Positions 16,542 to 27,317 of a stretch of 64,000 bases of DNA are shown piece after piece. Every line of letters starts with the position of its first letter. Within the stretch, counting starts at the first letter, position 1. Origin of the DNA: Bacteroidota bacterium (lineage in GTDB: Bacteria > Bacteroidota > Bacteroidia > B-17B0 > Aurantibacillaceae); assembly GCA_020403265.1 (NCBI GenBank), contig JADBXZ010000054.1:103675-167674 (forward strand). The letters are read 5' to 3'. A model generated the notes under the pieces. It was not told the DNA's origin. It saw nothing but the letters and a program-made list of their open reading frames with translations, and did not search any database. Position numbers and translations under genes: made by a program.

Positions 16542-17254
16542 TGAATCTTTCCAGCAAAATCTTTAATCAGGAACAAATTGTATACGAAGACAATCACATT
16601 GTGGTTGTAAATAAATTAGCCGGCCAAATTGTTCAAGGAGATAAAACCGGCGATGTGCCCTTAAGTGAACTCATTAAAGATTTTATAAAAAAACGAGATA
16701 ATAAGCCTGGAAATGTTTTCTGTGGTGTAATTCATAGAATTGATAGGCCGGTTAGTGGATTGATAATATTCGCTAAAACAAGCAAAGCACTTAGTCGATT
16801 TAACGAATTGGTACGCGAGCGTAAAATCCAAAAAAGTTATTTGGCTGTGGTTAAAAATAAACCAGCCGCTGAACAAGGGATTTTAAAACATTGGTTAATT
16901 AAAAACGAAAAAACAAATACCAGCAAAGCATTTTCAAAACCAACCCCTAATGCTCTTGAATCTTGCCTTGAATATAAATATCTTGGCTCCAGCTCAACAT
17001 ATCATTTACTCAAAATAAATCTAATTACCGGGAGACATCATCAGATACGCTGTCAATTGGGTTCTATTGGTTGCTCGATTAAAGGTGATTTAAAATATGG
17101 CGCAGAGCGAAGTAACCCAGGAGGATTTATTCATTTGCATAGCGCTGAACTTAGCTTCATTCATCCAATCAAAAATGAACCAATTCATCTGTTTTGTTTC
17201 CCAATTTCAGATGATCCGGTTTGGAATTTTTTCAAAACTAATTTAAAGCAATAA
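16541..17254 (+). CDS. RluA-family pseudouridine synthase
   Basis: Isomerises uridine to pseudouridine in rRNA or tRNA. The 237-residue protein has the RluA catalytic motif with Asp in HRIDRPVSGLIIFAKT, then LNxLVRERKIQKSYLAVV and TGRHHQIRCQLGSIGCSIKGDLKYGA, which are family signatures. There is no S4 domain. The start is GTG at 16541, overlapping the TAG of the previous gene by one base. The exact target site (RluA, RluC or TruC-like) cannot be assigned from sequence alone. Confidence 0.9.
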   Translation: MNLSSKIFNQEQIVYEDNHIVVVNKLAGQIVQGDKTGDVPLSELIKDFIKKRDNKPGNVFCGVIHRIDRPVSGLIIFAKTSKALSRFNELVRERKIQKSYLAVVKNKPAAEQGILKHWLIKNEKTNTSKAFSKPTPNALESCLEYKYLGSSSTYHLLKINLITGRHHQIRCQLGSIGCSIKGDLKYGAERSNPGGFIHLHSAELSFIHPIKNEPIHLFCFPISDDPVWNFFKTNLKQ

Positions 17255-17333
17255 CTTAATCGTTTTAGTTATTATTTTTCTGATTTTTTGCCGCTTTAAG
17301 TGCCGATTCTTTATGAAATCACGCCTTAAATCG

Positions 17334-17341
17334 TATATTTG
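17334..17341 (+). promoter_or_regulatory. -7 promoter element upstream of the 110-aa secreted protein
   Basis: TATATTTG lies 18 nt before the ATG at 17360. The intergenic space after the pseudouridine synthase is about 105 nt, so a separate promoter here is plausible. Confidence 0.4.
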
Positions 17342-17359
17342 ATTCTCTAAATTTTTTAA

Positions 17360-17692
17360 ATGAAATATCTTTTAATTCTTGTTTTCCTGTATACAGGAAA
17401 CTACTTTTTTGCACAACAAAACAGTAAAAAATACCAATATATCTTTTCTGGTACATTATTACCTGAAACCAAAAGCGCCATTGAGCAACATTTATTAAGA
17501 AACAACGAAGTAACTGAGGCAAAAATCAAATATAAGCCTGAGAAAGAAATGGGGGAATTAATATTTATAGTTTCTCCGCAACCAAACAGCGGCGAGGCAT
17601 ACAAAGCATTTAGTTTATCAGAGGTGAAAAAACTCTTTCAACAGTACAATTTATCTCCAATAGAAATTAAAGAAATAGAAACTACTAACTAA
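17360..17692 (+). CDS. small secreted protein of unknown function
   Basis: 110 aa with a clear signal peptide (MKYLLILVFLYTGNYFFAQ). The mature part is short and soluble, with alternating beta/alpha character (EAKIKYKPEKEMGELIFIV, then FSLSEVKKLFQQYNLSPIEIKEIE) that suggests a small ferredoxin-like alpha/beta fold. There are no cysteines in the mature part. It ends 14 nt before the adhesin gene and is likely co-transcribed with it. I do not recognise a family. Confidence 0.7.
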   Translation: MKYLLILVFLYTGNYFFAQQNSKKYQYIFSGTLLPETKSAIEQHLLRNNEVTEAKIKYKPEKEMGELIFIVSPQPNSGEAYKAFSLSEVKKLFQQYNLSPIEIKEIETTN

Positions 17693-17706
17693 CTAATTAA
17701 TTCATA

Positions 17707-20700
17707 ATGAAATTTACAAGGTTTATTTATATCCTATTTGCAGTTTTATCGTTAAATCAACTAACTGCTCAAACAGATAATTGTTCTGCCGCACCTTTGC
17801 TCCCTGTAAATGTTAGCTGTGTATTTACCGGAGGCACCTCAACAGGTGCAACACAAACCATACCTGGTTGTGCCGGAAATGCTGATGATGATGTTTGGTA
17901 TCGCTTCACTGCAACAGCCACCTCACATTCTGTTACTGTAGTAGGATCAGCAAGTTATGATGCCGTTTTAGAAATTTTTTCAGGTAGTTGCTCTTCCTTA
18001 ACTTCATTGAATTGCGTTGATGCAACTTTTAATGGTGGCACAGAAAGTACAGTGCTTGCAGGATTAACAATTGGTAATACCTATTATATCAGAATTTACC
18101 ATTACGCCGTTGGAAGTGGCTCCGGTACCTTTAATATCTGTGTATCGAATGCACCAACTCCACCGAGCAATGATGCTTGTTCAGGTGCAATTCCACTTAC
18201 TGTAAATGCCGGATGCGTTAATACTACTGGTAATTCTTATGGAGCGACGCAATCTTTAGCTGGTTGCGCAGGTACTGCAAATGACGATGTTTGGTTTAGT
18301 TTCGTTGCAAACAATTACACACAAACCATTCAAACTACTGGATCAACTTCTTATGACGCAGTTTTGCAAGTATTTAATGGATCTTGTGGGGCTTTAACCT
18401 CTTTCACCTGTGTTGACAATACATTCAGCGGCGGAACTGAATCTGTAACAGTTGTTGGCTTAGTTCCCGGTACAACCTATTTCTTTAGAGTATTTGATTA
18501 CTACTCAGGTAACGGATCAACCTTTAGTGTTTGAGTTAGTGGTAATGCAATTGTTAGCGGGCAACCGAACGATAATCCCTGTGGTGCAATTCAATTACCG
18601 GCTGTTAATTCTAATTGCAATTATTTACAATTCAGTACAATCGGTGCAACCTCAACAGGTGGTGCATTAGCGCCTGCTCCTGCGAGCTGTGCCGGGGGAA
18701 GTACTCCATTTATGGGAGGCTTTTCAGGTTCAACCGCAGATGTTTGGTTTAAAGTAACGGTACCTCCCAGTGGTAATATTTACATTACACCGCAACCAAA
18801 TTTAGGTGCCGGTTTTATAACAGATGGTGTAATGGCCATATACTCTGGTGCAACATGCAGCAGCTTAACTCAAATAGCCTGCAGTGATGATTATACAGCC
18901 TACCCGGGTGGCGCCAATGATTTATTGCCATACATTGCAGCAACTGGCTTAACTCCCGGAGCAACAATATATATAAGGTATTGGGGTTATGCTACTTCTA
19001 CAGGAAGCTTTGGTATTTGCGTTCAATCACCTACTAATGATAATTGCAGCAATGCCTTAAATATATGTGATATTAATGGCTACTCTGGTTCTACCAGTGC
19101 CGCTTACACTGCTGACCGGCCTTGTAATATGTTTGGTAATAACGAAACCAATGCAGGTGTAGATCAGCCTAATGGCGTCAATACTGGTGGCCCATTTGGT
19201 CAAGGTGGTCCATGGGGAGTTGGCTCTCCATTTTTTGATGTTAATATTAATAACAATTCATGGATTAGATTCACCGCAGCATCTACAACCGCCTCTTTTA
19301 AAATTGATGTTGCCAATTGTTGGGTTGGGTCTTATCCAAGCGGCGGTTTACAAATGCAAATATTCAGTGCTGCGGCAGCTTGCTGTAGTTTCGCTCCGGT
19401 GAGTGATTTTAAAGAAGGTAGTTCAACCTTCACTATTAACGCAAATAGCTTATCAGTAGGTAGTAATTATTATTTAATGATTGATGGTTTTGCCGGAGAT
19501 ATTTGCAACTATACAATCACTGCTTTAACCGGTGTTTCATTTGCAAACATTAGTTCACCAACCAACAGTGTGTGCCCTGGAGGCTCAGTTCTTTTAACCG
19601 GTCCTGCTGGCGCAAGTAGTTATACATGGTTACCATCAGGAGTTAATACCAACACATTTTTAGCCACACCGGGAAGTTCAATTAACTACACGTTGATTGC
19701 AGGTGGCGTTTGTGGTTACAAGCAAACACTTACAAAATTCATCACTGTTAATCCTTTGCCAAGCGTTTTGATTAATGGAGGAAGTCCTTTAAGTACTTGT
19801 GGCACAGCTACAACTTTGCTAACCGGTAGTGGCGCAAGCACCTACACATGGAACACAGGACCAACAACTACTACCATCAATGTTTCTCCATCTTCAACAA
19901 CGAGTTATACATTATCTGGCACAAGTGCTCAAGGGTGTATTAATTCAACAATTACAACCGTTACAGTTAATGCTGTACCGAATACAAGCATCACAACCTC
20001 TTCAAATACCATTTGTTCTGGTTCGTCTGCCACTTTAAATGCAAGTGGTGCTTCTACCTATACCTGGTCTAACTCATCAAACTCTTCTTCTATTATAGTT
20101 TCTCCAGCCTCTGCAACAGTGTATACTGTTAACGGCACAAATTCAGTTGGCTGTACAAGAAGCTTTACTACAAATATTGGTGTAAATAGCTTACCAACAA
20201 TAACATCAAGCTCTGTTACAATTTGTAATGGTAATACCGGAACATTAACGGCAGCTGGAGCTTTGAGTTATACATGGAATACAGGTCCGGTTTCATCAAG
20301 TATTGCAGTTAATCCAAGTATCACAACAAATTATACAGTAACAGGTACTGCTAGTAATGGATGTAGAAATTCTGCAATAACTTCCGTAAGCGTTAATGCC
20401 TTACCACCGGTATCTGTTAACTCATCTACCTTATGCTCTAACCAATCCTTAACACTGACCGCCGGAGGAGCGAACACATATAACTGGAGTACCGGAGCAA
20501 GCGGACCAAATATTGTTATCAACCCAACTACTTCAACAAATTATACTGTTACCGGTTTGGCTACAACTGGCTGTACAAACACTGCAATAAGTCAGGTGAC
20601 CATTTTTGCTATACCAAATTTATCTTCAGTACCAAGTGTTTCTCCAAGCAATTGTTCAGCAAGTACAGGCTCAATTACAAACGTAATTGCATCCGGCACA

Positions 20701-22845
20701 TCGCCTTTTACATATACCTGGACAAATTCATCCAGCGCAATTGTAGCTAATACAGCTACGTTAGGAAATCAACCGGCAGGCACCTATAATTTACAAATCA
20801 GAGATAATCAAGGCTGTATTGCTAGTTTTGGTCCTTACTCAATTATTAATCCTGGTGCGCCTGCTGCGCCTTCTGCCAGTGCCGCTGCTACGAGCTTATG
20901 TGCTGGTGGTACAATTAATCTAAATGCGAGTTCTCCTACATTTGGTGCTACCTTCACTTGGAGCGGTCCAAATAGTTTTACCTCTTCTATTGCTAATCCA
21001 ACTATTCCTTCAGCTACAAATTTAATGTCAGGCGTTTACTCCGTATTTGCAACTTCTGCAGGTTGTAGTGGACCTGCGCAAAATGTTACCGTTACGGTAA
21101 ACAACAATCCAACCCCAACAGCAAGTTCATCCCAGTCTGTCTATTGCGCCGGTTCAACATTTAGTTTGTTTGCAAGCTCTGCTGCAAGTTACACTTGGAC
21201 GGGCCCAAGTGCATTTAATTCTAATCTACAAAATCCGGTCATTACACCTGTTACTGTTTCTAATTCCGGACTTTACAACCTAAGTGTAAGTAGTCCGCAA
21301 GGTTGTATTGGAACAACAAATGTAAATGTTACAATTAATGCTAACCCAAGTATTGTTGCGTTTGCAACCGCTACAGGTGTTTGTACCGGTAATCCAATCC
21401 AATTAAATGCTAGTGGTGGCAGTAATTATGTTTGGTCAGGTCCAAATGGATTTAATTCATTACAACAAAACCCAAGCATTGCAAATAGTTCAACACTTAA
21501 TATTGGTAATTATTCTATCACTGTTACAAACTCCTTAACAGGCTGCACCAGCAATTCTGTCATTCCGGTTAACGTTCTTGGTTCTCCAATTTTTACTGCA
21601 AGTGCTTTAAGTTCCAGTGTTTGTACAAACGGTTCAATTAATCTTAATGCAGGAGGAGCAGCTGTTACTAATTACACATGGACTGGTCCAGGATCATTTA
21701 ACGCCATTGGTGCCAGCCAAACGATTAACAATGCAACACCTGCTAATGCAGGAAATTACAGCATCAGCGTGACAGATGCCAATGGTTGTTCAAACAACGG
21801 GCTTGTTAGTGTCTTCGTGTATAGTTTAACGCCTGCAAGTGCAAGTGTAAATTCATCGGGCGTAATTTGCAGCGGCAATACGATTAATTTAAATGCTTCA
21901 AATGGAACAAGTTATAATTGGTCCGGACCACTATCTTTTACTTCTACTATCCAAAATCCGGCATTAACTAATATCACGTCCGGTATGTCAGGCATATACA
22001 CAGTTACAGTTTTAGATAATAATAATTGTACAAACACTGCAACAACACAAGTATCTATTTTTAACACACCAAACTTGGTGAATAGTAACGGAGGAAATAC
22101 CTGTGTAGGATCTAATGTAATTTTGTTTGCTAATTTTGGAAGCTCTGTAGCAGTTAACTGGTATGACGAAGCCACCTTAACAAATACATTACTGGCGAAC
22201 TCAAATACCTTTACGCCAAATTTTGGGGCATTCGGCACTTATACGTTTTATGCACAAGGTAGTTCAAACGGATGTACTAGCAGCGTAACGCCAATTATTG
22301 CTAATTATTTTAACATCAATTCAAGTATAGCAACTTCAACGTTAAGCGGAGGTGTACCTTTAACAATTAATTTCACTAATACTTCAACGGGTTTAACGCC
22401 AGGCAGCTCAGTTAATTGGACATTTGGAGATGGTAATTCTTCAACAAATAACACACCAAATAACACGTTTACTAATCCGGGTACATATACAGTTCAACTA
22501 ATCGTTTCAAATGAAATTTGCCAAGATACAAGTGATGTAATTATTAAGGTAAATGTAACTGATATAGATATACCGGAGGTGTTTACACCAAATGGCGATT
22601 TATATAATCCATTTTTCACCATTAAAAATTTAGAATACTTCCCAAATGCTGAACTTCAAATTTTTAACAGATGGGGTAATGAAGTATACAAAATGAAGAA
22701 CTATAAAAATGACTGGGACGGTGTCCCAAACAGCAAGGGCACAATTGGAAGTTCTAAATTACCTACAGGTACTTATTTTTACATTTTGTATTTAAATGAT
22801 GAGGAAGGAAGACAGTTTAAAGGTTACGTGCAATTGATGTACTAG
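17707..22845 (+). pseudogene. giant secreted adhesin-like protein with T9SS type B (CHU_C) domain, interrupted by in-frame TGA
   Basis: One frame of 1,713 codons is open except for a TGA at codon 276. The order is: signal peptide (residues 1-22); four Cys-rich repeats of about 110-150 aa (each starting DNCS/DACS-like and closing F-x-[IV]-C-V); an Ig/PKD-like repeat array (about 620-1,500) with recurring C-x-G and YTW motifs; a PKD domain (VNWTFGDGNSS); and a C-terminal gliding-associated/type B sorting domain (VFTPNGDLYNPFF, FNRWGNEVY, GTYFYIL). The TGA replaces the conserved Cys that closes repeat 2. It could be a nonsense mutation, a sequencing error or readthrough. If it is real, only a 275-residue fragment without the sorting domain would be made, and the internal ATG at 18712 would lack a signal peptide. 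Confidence 0.85.
18532..18534 (+). other. in-frame TGA at a conserved Cys position
   Basis: The codons around it are AGT GTT TGA GTT AGT. Repeat 1 of the same protein reads FNICVS and repeat 3 reads FGICVQ at the aligned site, so TGT or TGC changed to TGA by one base. The frame stays open on both sides, with no frameshift. Confidence 0.95.
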
Positions 22846-22867
22846 GTTAAATTGAATTAAATCCAAT

Positions 22868-23617
22868 TTACTTATTCCCTAATTTCTCTAAAAAGTGATC
22901 CTTTTTTCTACGAGACAACTCGATTTTAGAACCGTCTACCATGACAGCGTAGCCACCATCCTCTTTCAAATAACGAACCACGTGATTCATGTTAATCAAA
23001 TGTTGATGGTGAACGCGAATAAATTCGTTAGAAGGCAACAACTCTTCGTAATGTTTTAATCCAAAACTCACCATTATTTTTCGTTTATCAAGCAGATAAA
23101 AGGTGGTATAACTTGCATCTGCTTCACATCTGATTATATCTTTTATTGCAACAATTTCGTATGCGTTACCTGTTGGCAAGGTAATTTTCTGAAAATTATC
23201 ATCAGCTTTTTTTAATTGCTGTATTAAAAAATTAAGGTTGTCCATATTCGGTGAACCGCTTTTCTTTTCAAGCACCTTGTCAATGGCAATTTTCAATTCA
23301 TCAATATCAATTGGCTTTAAAAGATAATCGCAAGCACTATACTTAATCGCCTTTATAGCATGCTGATCACTAGCAGTAGCAAAAATCAAATCAAATTTTT
23401 GTCCCTGCACCTGCTCCAACAAATCAAATCCGGTGCCATCCGGCATGCTTACATCCAAGAAAACCAAATCCGGTTTTAAGGTTTTAATTTTTTCAACTCC
23501 ATCTTTCACGTTATTAGCCTCTCCAACGATTTGGAGATTAGGATTAACTTTTTGAATCATTGTTAAGAGCATGCTGCGACTCTTAGACTCATCTTCAACT
23601 ACCAATGTTTTGATCAT
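22868..23617 (-). CDS. LytTR-family response regulator
   Basis: A DNA-binding regulator of about 249 aa. The receiver domain (1-120) has acidic pocket residues in VVEDE, the phosphorylation site Asp55 in LVFLDVSMPDG, and a Lys in YLLKPID. The LytTR domain (about 150-249) has IIRCEADASYTTFYL and FIRVHHQHLINMNHV. I chose ATG 23617 (MIKTLVVEDE), which follows the kinase stop by 4 nt. The longer frame from 23641 would add MSHLIIKC and overlap the kinase. It is the cognate partner of the adjacent sensor and may bind the direct repeats at 26611-26640. Confidence 0.93.
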   Translation of the reverse strand: MIKTLVVEDESKSRSMLLTMIQKVNPNLQIVGEANNVKDGVEKIKTLKPDLVFLDVSMPDGTGFDLLEQVQGQKFDLIFATASDQHAIKAIKYSACDYLLKPIDIDELKIAIDKVLEKKSGSPNMDNLNFLIQQLKKADDNFQKITLPTGNAYEIVAIKDIIRCEADASYTTFYLLDKRKIMVSFGLKHYEELLPSNEFIRVHHQHLINMNHVVRYLKEDGGYAVMVDGSKIELSRRKKDHFLEKLGNK

Positions 23618-23621
23618 ACAT

Positions 23622-26558
23622 TTAATTATTAAGTGGGACAAATAATTCTACTTTAGTTCCAAGTGCCATACCTTTTGTATCTTTTAAATCTATAATATTA
23701 ACGCTTAATGTGGAATTATTCAAATCATTCAGAATACGTAAACGATCCTCTGTAATTTTCATTCCAAGTGATTTGTGTTTTTTCCCGGGTATACTGTGCG
23801 TAATTTCGCGAGCCTTCTCTCTGCCAATCCCATTATCAGTAATTACACAAACCAAAAAGTTATCGCTTACACTTAAATGGATGGTTAATTTTCCTTTATA
23901 ATTTAATGGGTTTAAGCCATGAAGAATCGCATTTTCAACATACGGCTGCATCAATAATGGAGGCATGATATCATAATCTGTATCCACATTGTCATCAACC
24001 TTTATTTCATACTCAAATTTACCTTCAAATCGCATTTGCTCGAGTTCCAGATATAGTTTTAATGCTTCTAAATCCTCTTCAATTGTAACAGTTGGCTTTT
24101 CACTGTTATTCAAAATAATTCTTACCAACCTTGCAAATTTATTCAAGTATTTAATTGCTTCATTACTCTCATTGCTATAAATATAATGCTGAATGGAGTT
24201 TAAAGAGTTGAAAACAAAGTGTGGGTTCATTTGTGAACGTAGTGCCTTTAATTCAACCTTGCTCATTTCAACTTTACGCTCAAATTCGAGCTTTTGTTTC
24301 TTGCGAATGCGTGTTAATCGGATTCTAAAAATTACAATAATAACTAAAACAACAAAAGCAATACAAAGAAAAATAAACCAAAATGTGAAGTAAAATGGTC
24401 GTTTAACTTCGAATGCAAATTTAGTTTCAGTAGAATTCCAAAGTCCTTCGTTATTACAAGATTTAACTTTAAAAATATATTTTCCGGGAGGCAAATTAAG
24501 ATACTTGCTATCATCTTCTGTACTTGGCAAACTCCATTCTTTATCAAGCCCCTCCAATTTTTTAATATACTGTACCTTATCCGGATTTGTTAAACAGATA
24601 CCTCTGTACTTAAATGTAATATTGTTATATGCATAAGGTAACTTCACACCATTTTGTAAAATAGTGTCAACAGAATTTACCTGAATAACCTGAATAACAG
24701 TTGAATTTTGTAACGTATTAGTCTTAACAGAAAAAGGCTCATGTTTTACAATACCACTTACGGTTCCAAACCAAATGGTGCCATCAGTATCCTCATAAAT
24801 TCCACCTGAATTACATTCAACACCGGTAAAACCCTCTGCTTTACCATAAGACTTAATATCGACTTGATTGCTATTGAAATACTTTTCTAAATTAAGAAGA
24901 TTCACACCTTGATTGGTTCCAATCCATAAATTTTTTTTATTCCGACTTATTTTCAGAGAATAAATCAAATCAGAATTCAGTCCATCAGATTCAGTTAAAT
25001 ACTTTAATTTATTGGTTGAAATGTCGTAAATAGCAAGCCCAGACAAGGTACCTGCAAACATTGTGTTGTAAATTATAACATTCGAAAAGAAATTTTCTTC
25101 ATTGCTTCCAATGAACTTATTCATTCTTTGAATAGAGTCATTTTTTAATACAAACAAGCCATTGCCATATGTTCCAATCCATAATTGACCTTTTTCATCC
25201 TCTGCAAATCCAAAAGGACTGAATCCGTTTTTTGTTTTGTATTGATAGGTTTTTGTTAAAAGCTTATTATTTTGAAATGAATAATTAGTTATGCCATTAA
25301 GATGTCCTATATAAACACTTCCATCTTTAGCCTTATATGAAAAATCAAAAGGCCCTGACAAACCATCGGTGGGCACCAATTTAAATTGGGAGTTATTAAA
25401 TAACATGACGCCATTCTCAAATCCAAATAACAATTGTTGGTTATCGAATTGAGAAACGGTTCTACAAACATTTCCAATCAATCCATCCTTTGTTCCATAA
25501 CGCTTAAAATAGGATTGATCATAACTATAAATTCCATTGTTTTCTGTGCATAACCACAGTATGCCTTGTTTATCTTTAGCAATTCCATAAACAAAGGCAT
25601 TCCCTGGACCACTAATCTTATCAAAAGAAATAAAAGATTTATCGCGGTAACGAAATAAACCCGTATGTGTGCCTATCCAGATATTTCCTTCCTTATCCGA
25701 CAGAAGGCACCTGATATAATTAGAATTATTATCATTATAAATACCTGTATAATAAAATTGATTTTGATTCAGATAAATTAAACCAGTGTTAGAACCGATC
25801 CATAAATTCTGACCTTCAGTTAAAATTGTTTTAATGTTTTCATCAATTAAACCATTTTCTATTTTATAATTTGTGTATTTATTCTGAGACAAATTATAAA
25901 ATGATAATCCTTTGTGTGTGCCAATTACCAGATTGTTATTAAATTTAGTAATGCAATTAACGCTATTAGACGGTAATCCATTCTGTTCTGTGAGGTGTTT
26001 AAAAGTTTGGTGTCCATAAAGATAAACTCCATTTTCTGTACCAACACATATAATTGAGCTATCTAATTTATAAACACAATTAACCTTAACATTTTGAATT
26101 TTACTTACCGGTCTTACTTTTCGGTTACTAATAATATATAAACCTTTAGTTGTACCAACATAAACACTATGGTGGTAACCTTTACAGATGGAAGTGATGG
26201 CAAGTCCATTTAAGTTGTATATTAAATGCGGTTGTACCTTACCATTTTTAAGGACATTAATTCCTTTGTTTGAAGCAACGTATAATGCGGAACTATCATC
26301 TTCGCAAATAGCGTTGACATAATTGTCCAACAAGCCATCTTTTTTAGTATAATTTTTAAAGGTTTTACCGTCAAATCTGCTTAGGCCTCCATATCCTCCG
26401 CTCCATAGGTACCCTAACTTATCCTGGTACATGCAGAATACCTGAACGAATGGTAAACCATTTTCGGCTGAATAGTTCTTAAAATAATATTGTTGCGCCT
26501 GATTAAAAAAAGGCGTTACAGTAAGGAGTACATATAATGAAAATTTTAAAGCTTTCAT
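23622..26558 (-). CDS. propeller-type sensor histidine kinase (LytS-like, His_kinase/HATPase)
   Basis: A 978-aa membrane sensor. It has a signal peptide and a periplasmic beta-propeller made of many two-component-regulator repeats (GYLWSGGYGGLSRFDG, GNIWIGTHTGLFRY, GTIWFGTVSGI and others, about 25-620). A Y_Y_Y-type domain (about 640-710) and one membrane helix (about 715-745) follow. The cytoplasmic His_kinase domain carries the phosphoacceptor His780 in MNPHFVFNSLN, followed by an HATPase domain (PYVENAILHGL, VITDNGIGREKA, GMKITEDRL). It lacks the fused regulator of hybrid two-component systems and instead pairs with the LytTR regulator 4 nt downstream. The ligand is unknown. Confidence 0.93.
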   Translation of the reverse strand: MKALKFSLYVLLTVTPFFNQAQQYYFKNYSAENGLPFVQVFCMYQDKLGYLWSGGYGGLSRFDGKTFKNYTKKDGLLDNYVNAICEDDSSALYVASNKGINVLKNGKVQPHLIYNLNGLAITSICKGYHHSVYVGTTKGLYIISNRKVRPVSKIQNVKVNCVYKLDSSIICVGTENGVYLYGHQTFKHLTEQNGLPSNSVNCITKFNNNLVIGTHKGLSFYNLSQNKYTNYKIENGLIDENIKTILTEGQNLWIGSNTGLIYLNQNQFYYTGIYNDNNSNYIRCLLSDKEGNIWIGTHTGLFRYRDKSFISFDKISGPGNAFVYGIAKDKQGILWLCTENNGIYSYDQSYFKRYGTKDGLIGNVCRTVSQFDNQQLLFGFENGVMLFNNSQFKLVPTDGLSGPFDFSYKAKDGSVYIGHLNGITNYSFQNNKLLTKTYQYKTKNGFSPFGFAEDEKGQLWIGTYGNGLFVLKNDSIQRMNKFIGSNEENFFSNVIIYNTMFAGTLSGLAIYDISTNKLKYLTESDGLNSDLIYSLKISRNKKNLWIGTNQGVNLLNLEKYFNSNQVDIKSYGKAEGFTGVECNSGGIYEDTDGTIWFGTVSGIVKHEPFSVKTNTLQNSTVIQVIQVNSVDTILQNGVKLPYAYNNITFKYRGICLTNPDKVQYIKKLEGLDKEWSLPSTEDDSKYLNLPPGKYIFKVKSCNNEGLWNSTETKFAFEVKRPFYFTFWFIFLCIAFVVLVIIVIFRIRLTRIRKKQKLEFERKVEMSKVELKALRSQMNPHFVFNSLNSIQHYIYSNESNEAIKYLNKFARLVRIILNNSEKPTVTIEEDLEALKLYLELEQMRFEGKFEYEIKVDDNVDTDYDIMPPLLMQPYVENAILHGLNPLNYKGKLTIHLSVSDNFLVCVITDNGIGREKAREITHSIPGKKHKSLGMKITEDRLRILNDLNNSTLSVNIIDLKDTKGMALGTKVELFVPLNN

Positions 26559-26610
26559 CTTAAGTACTAATGTAGTGTTAATTTAATTGAATTAAAAAAA
26601 TAATTAGATA

Positions 26611-26640
26611 AGTGGTAGTGATATTCACTTAGTTGGTAGT
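26611..26640 (-). promoter_or_regulatory. TGGTAGT direct repeats 21 bp apart upstream of the sensor kinase
   Basis: TGGTAGT occurs at 26613-26619 and 26634-26640, a 21-bp period (two helical turns), 55-82 bp upstream of the kinase ATG. Direct repeats with about 21-bp spacing are the usual architecture of LytTR binding sites, and this operon encodes a LytTR regulator. GTGA-TAT-TCAC (26618-26628) sits between them. Autoregulation is an inference. Confidence 0.35.
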
Positions 26641-26647
26641 AAAGAAA

Positions 26648-27262
26648 CTAAAACTGATTATTGGCTAACATATCAATACCAGCCAATACCAGCAAAACCC
26701 CTAAAATAACTGCTGCATATAACAACGCTGTGGCAATTGGAAAAACAGTAAACAAATAATAAACCAACACTACTATTACAATAATTGTAGCCAAAATATA
26801 GTAACCAGTAACTACATTATCCCAAAAACTAAAAAAATCATTTCTCTTCTGAAACACTGAGGCGCTGGAGGATTGTTTTAGAATTTTATTATCAGTTATT
26901 ATAGAATTAAACCCATTAAAAGTAATAGGTATGAGACTAAGATTATCCGGAGTTTTGGATTTTAATCCATTTTTTTCTGAATTTTTATTCTCAATATGTT
27001 GATGAGCGTTAACTCAAGTAAGTTGATCAATTGGCTCAGACAAATCAGGTAATGACGCTTCAAAATCAGTTGACTTATTTTTTGTAGTTTCTGACTTAAC
27101 CTCGTCGGCTAATGGCTCAGTTTTTACTTTACTGCTTTTTGAATGTGTTTTTGTAACATAAAAGCCTTTGGAATAGCGTTTCTTTTGAAAAGAATAGTTT
27201 GCGCATGAAGCTAAAACAAAAACCAAGCTAGTACTAAAAAATATAACCTTTAAACTGTTCAT
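26648..27262 (-). pseudogene. lipoprotein with C-terminal membrane helices, interrupted by in-frame TGA
   Basis: The frame from ATG 27262 (MNSLKVIFFSTSLVFVLASC, a lipoprotein signal with lipobox LASC) runs 205 codons to the TAA at 26648 and is broken only by TGA at codon 83 (27016-27014). After the TGA the same frame continues through about 50 polar residues into two hydrophobic segments (YYILATIIVIVVLVYYLF and ALLYAAVILGVLLVLAGI). The polar-linker, double-helix layout is common for small Bacteroidota envelope proteins. Downstream translation could restart at a GTG at 26857. Whether this is a true nonsense mutation, a read error or two separate genes cannot be decided here. Confidence 0.65.
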
Positions 27263-27275
27263 TAAATAAAAGTAC

Positions 27276-27303
27276 AAAAAAAGCGCTTTCTCAAGCGCTT
27301 TTT
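27276..27303 (-). terminator. intrinsic terminator after the lipoprotein pair
   Basis: A-rich AAAAAGCGCTT and AAGCGCTTTTT form a strong stem (perfect GCGC core) around a short TCTC-type loop. On the minus strand the terminator follows the stop at 27318 and precedes the start of the next gene. Confidence 0.85.
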
Positions 27304-27317
27304 AATTAGATTCATTT

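Noticed and set aside
18532..18534. Selenocysteine at the in-frame TGA
   Set aside because: TGA at a Cys site fits the Sec pattern, but no SECIS-like hairpin is evident just downstream, the protein is an extracellular repeat adhesin, and sibling repeats use Cys; a nonsense mutation or read error is far more likely.
19559..22560. CRISPR-like repetition in the adhesin gene
   Set aside because: The repeats are protein-level Ig/PKD repeats of variable DNA sequence, not short identical DNA repeats with spacers.
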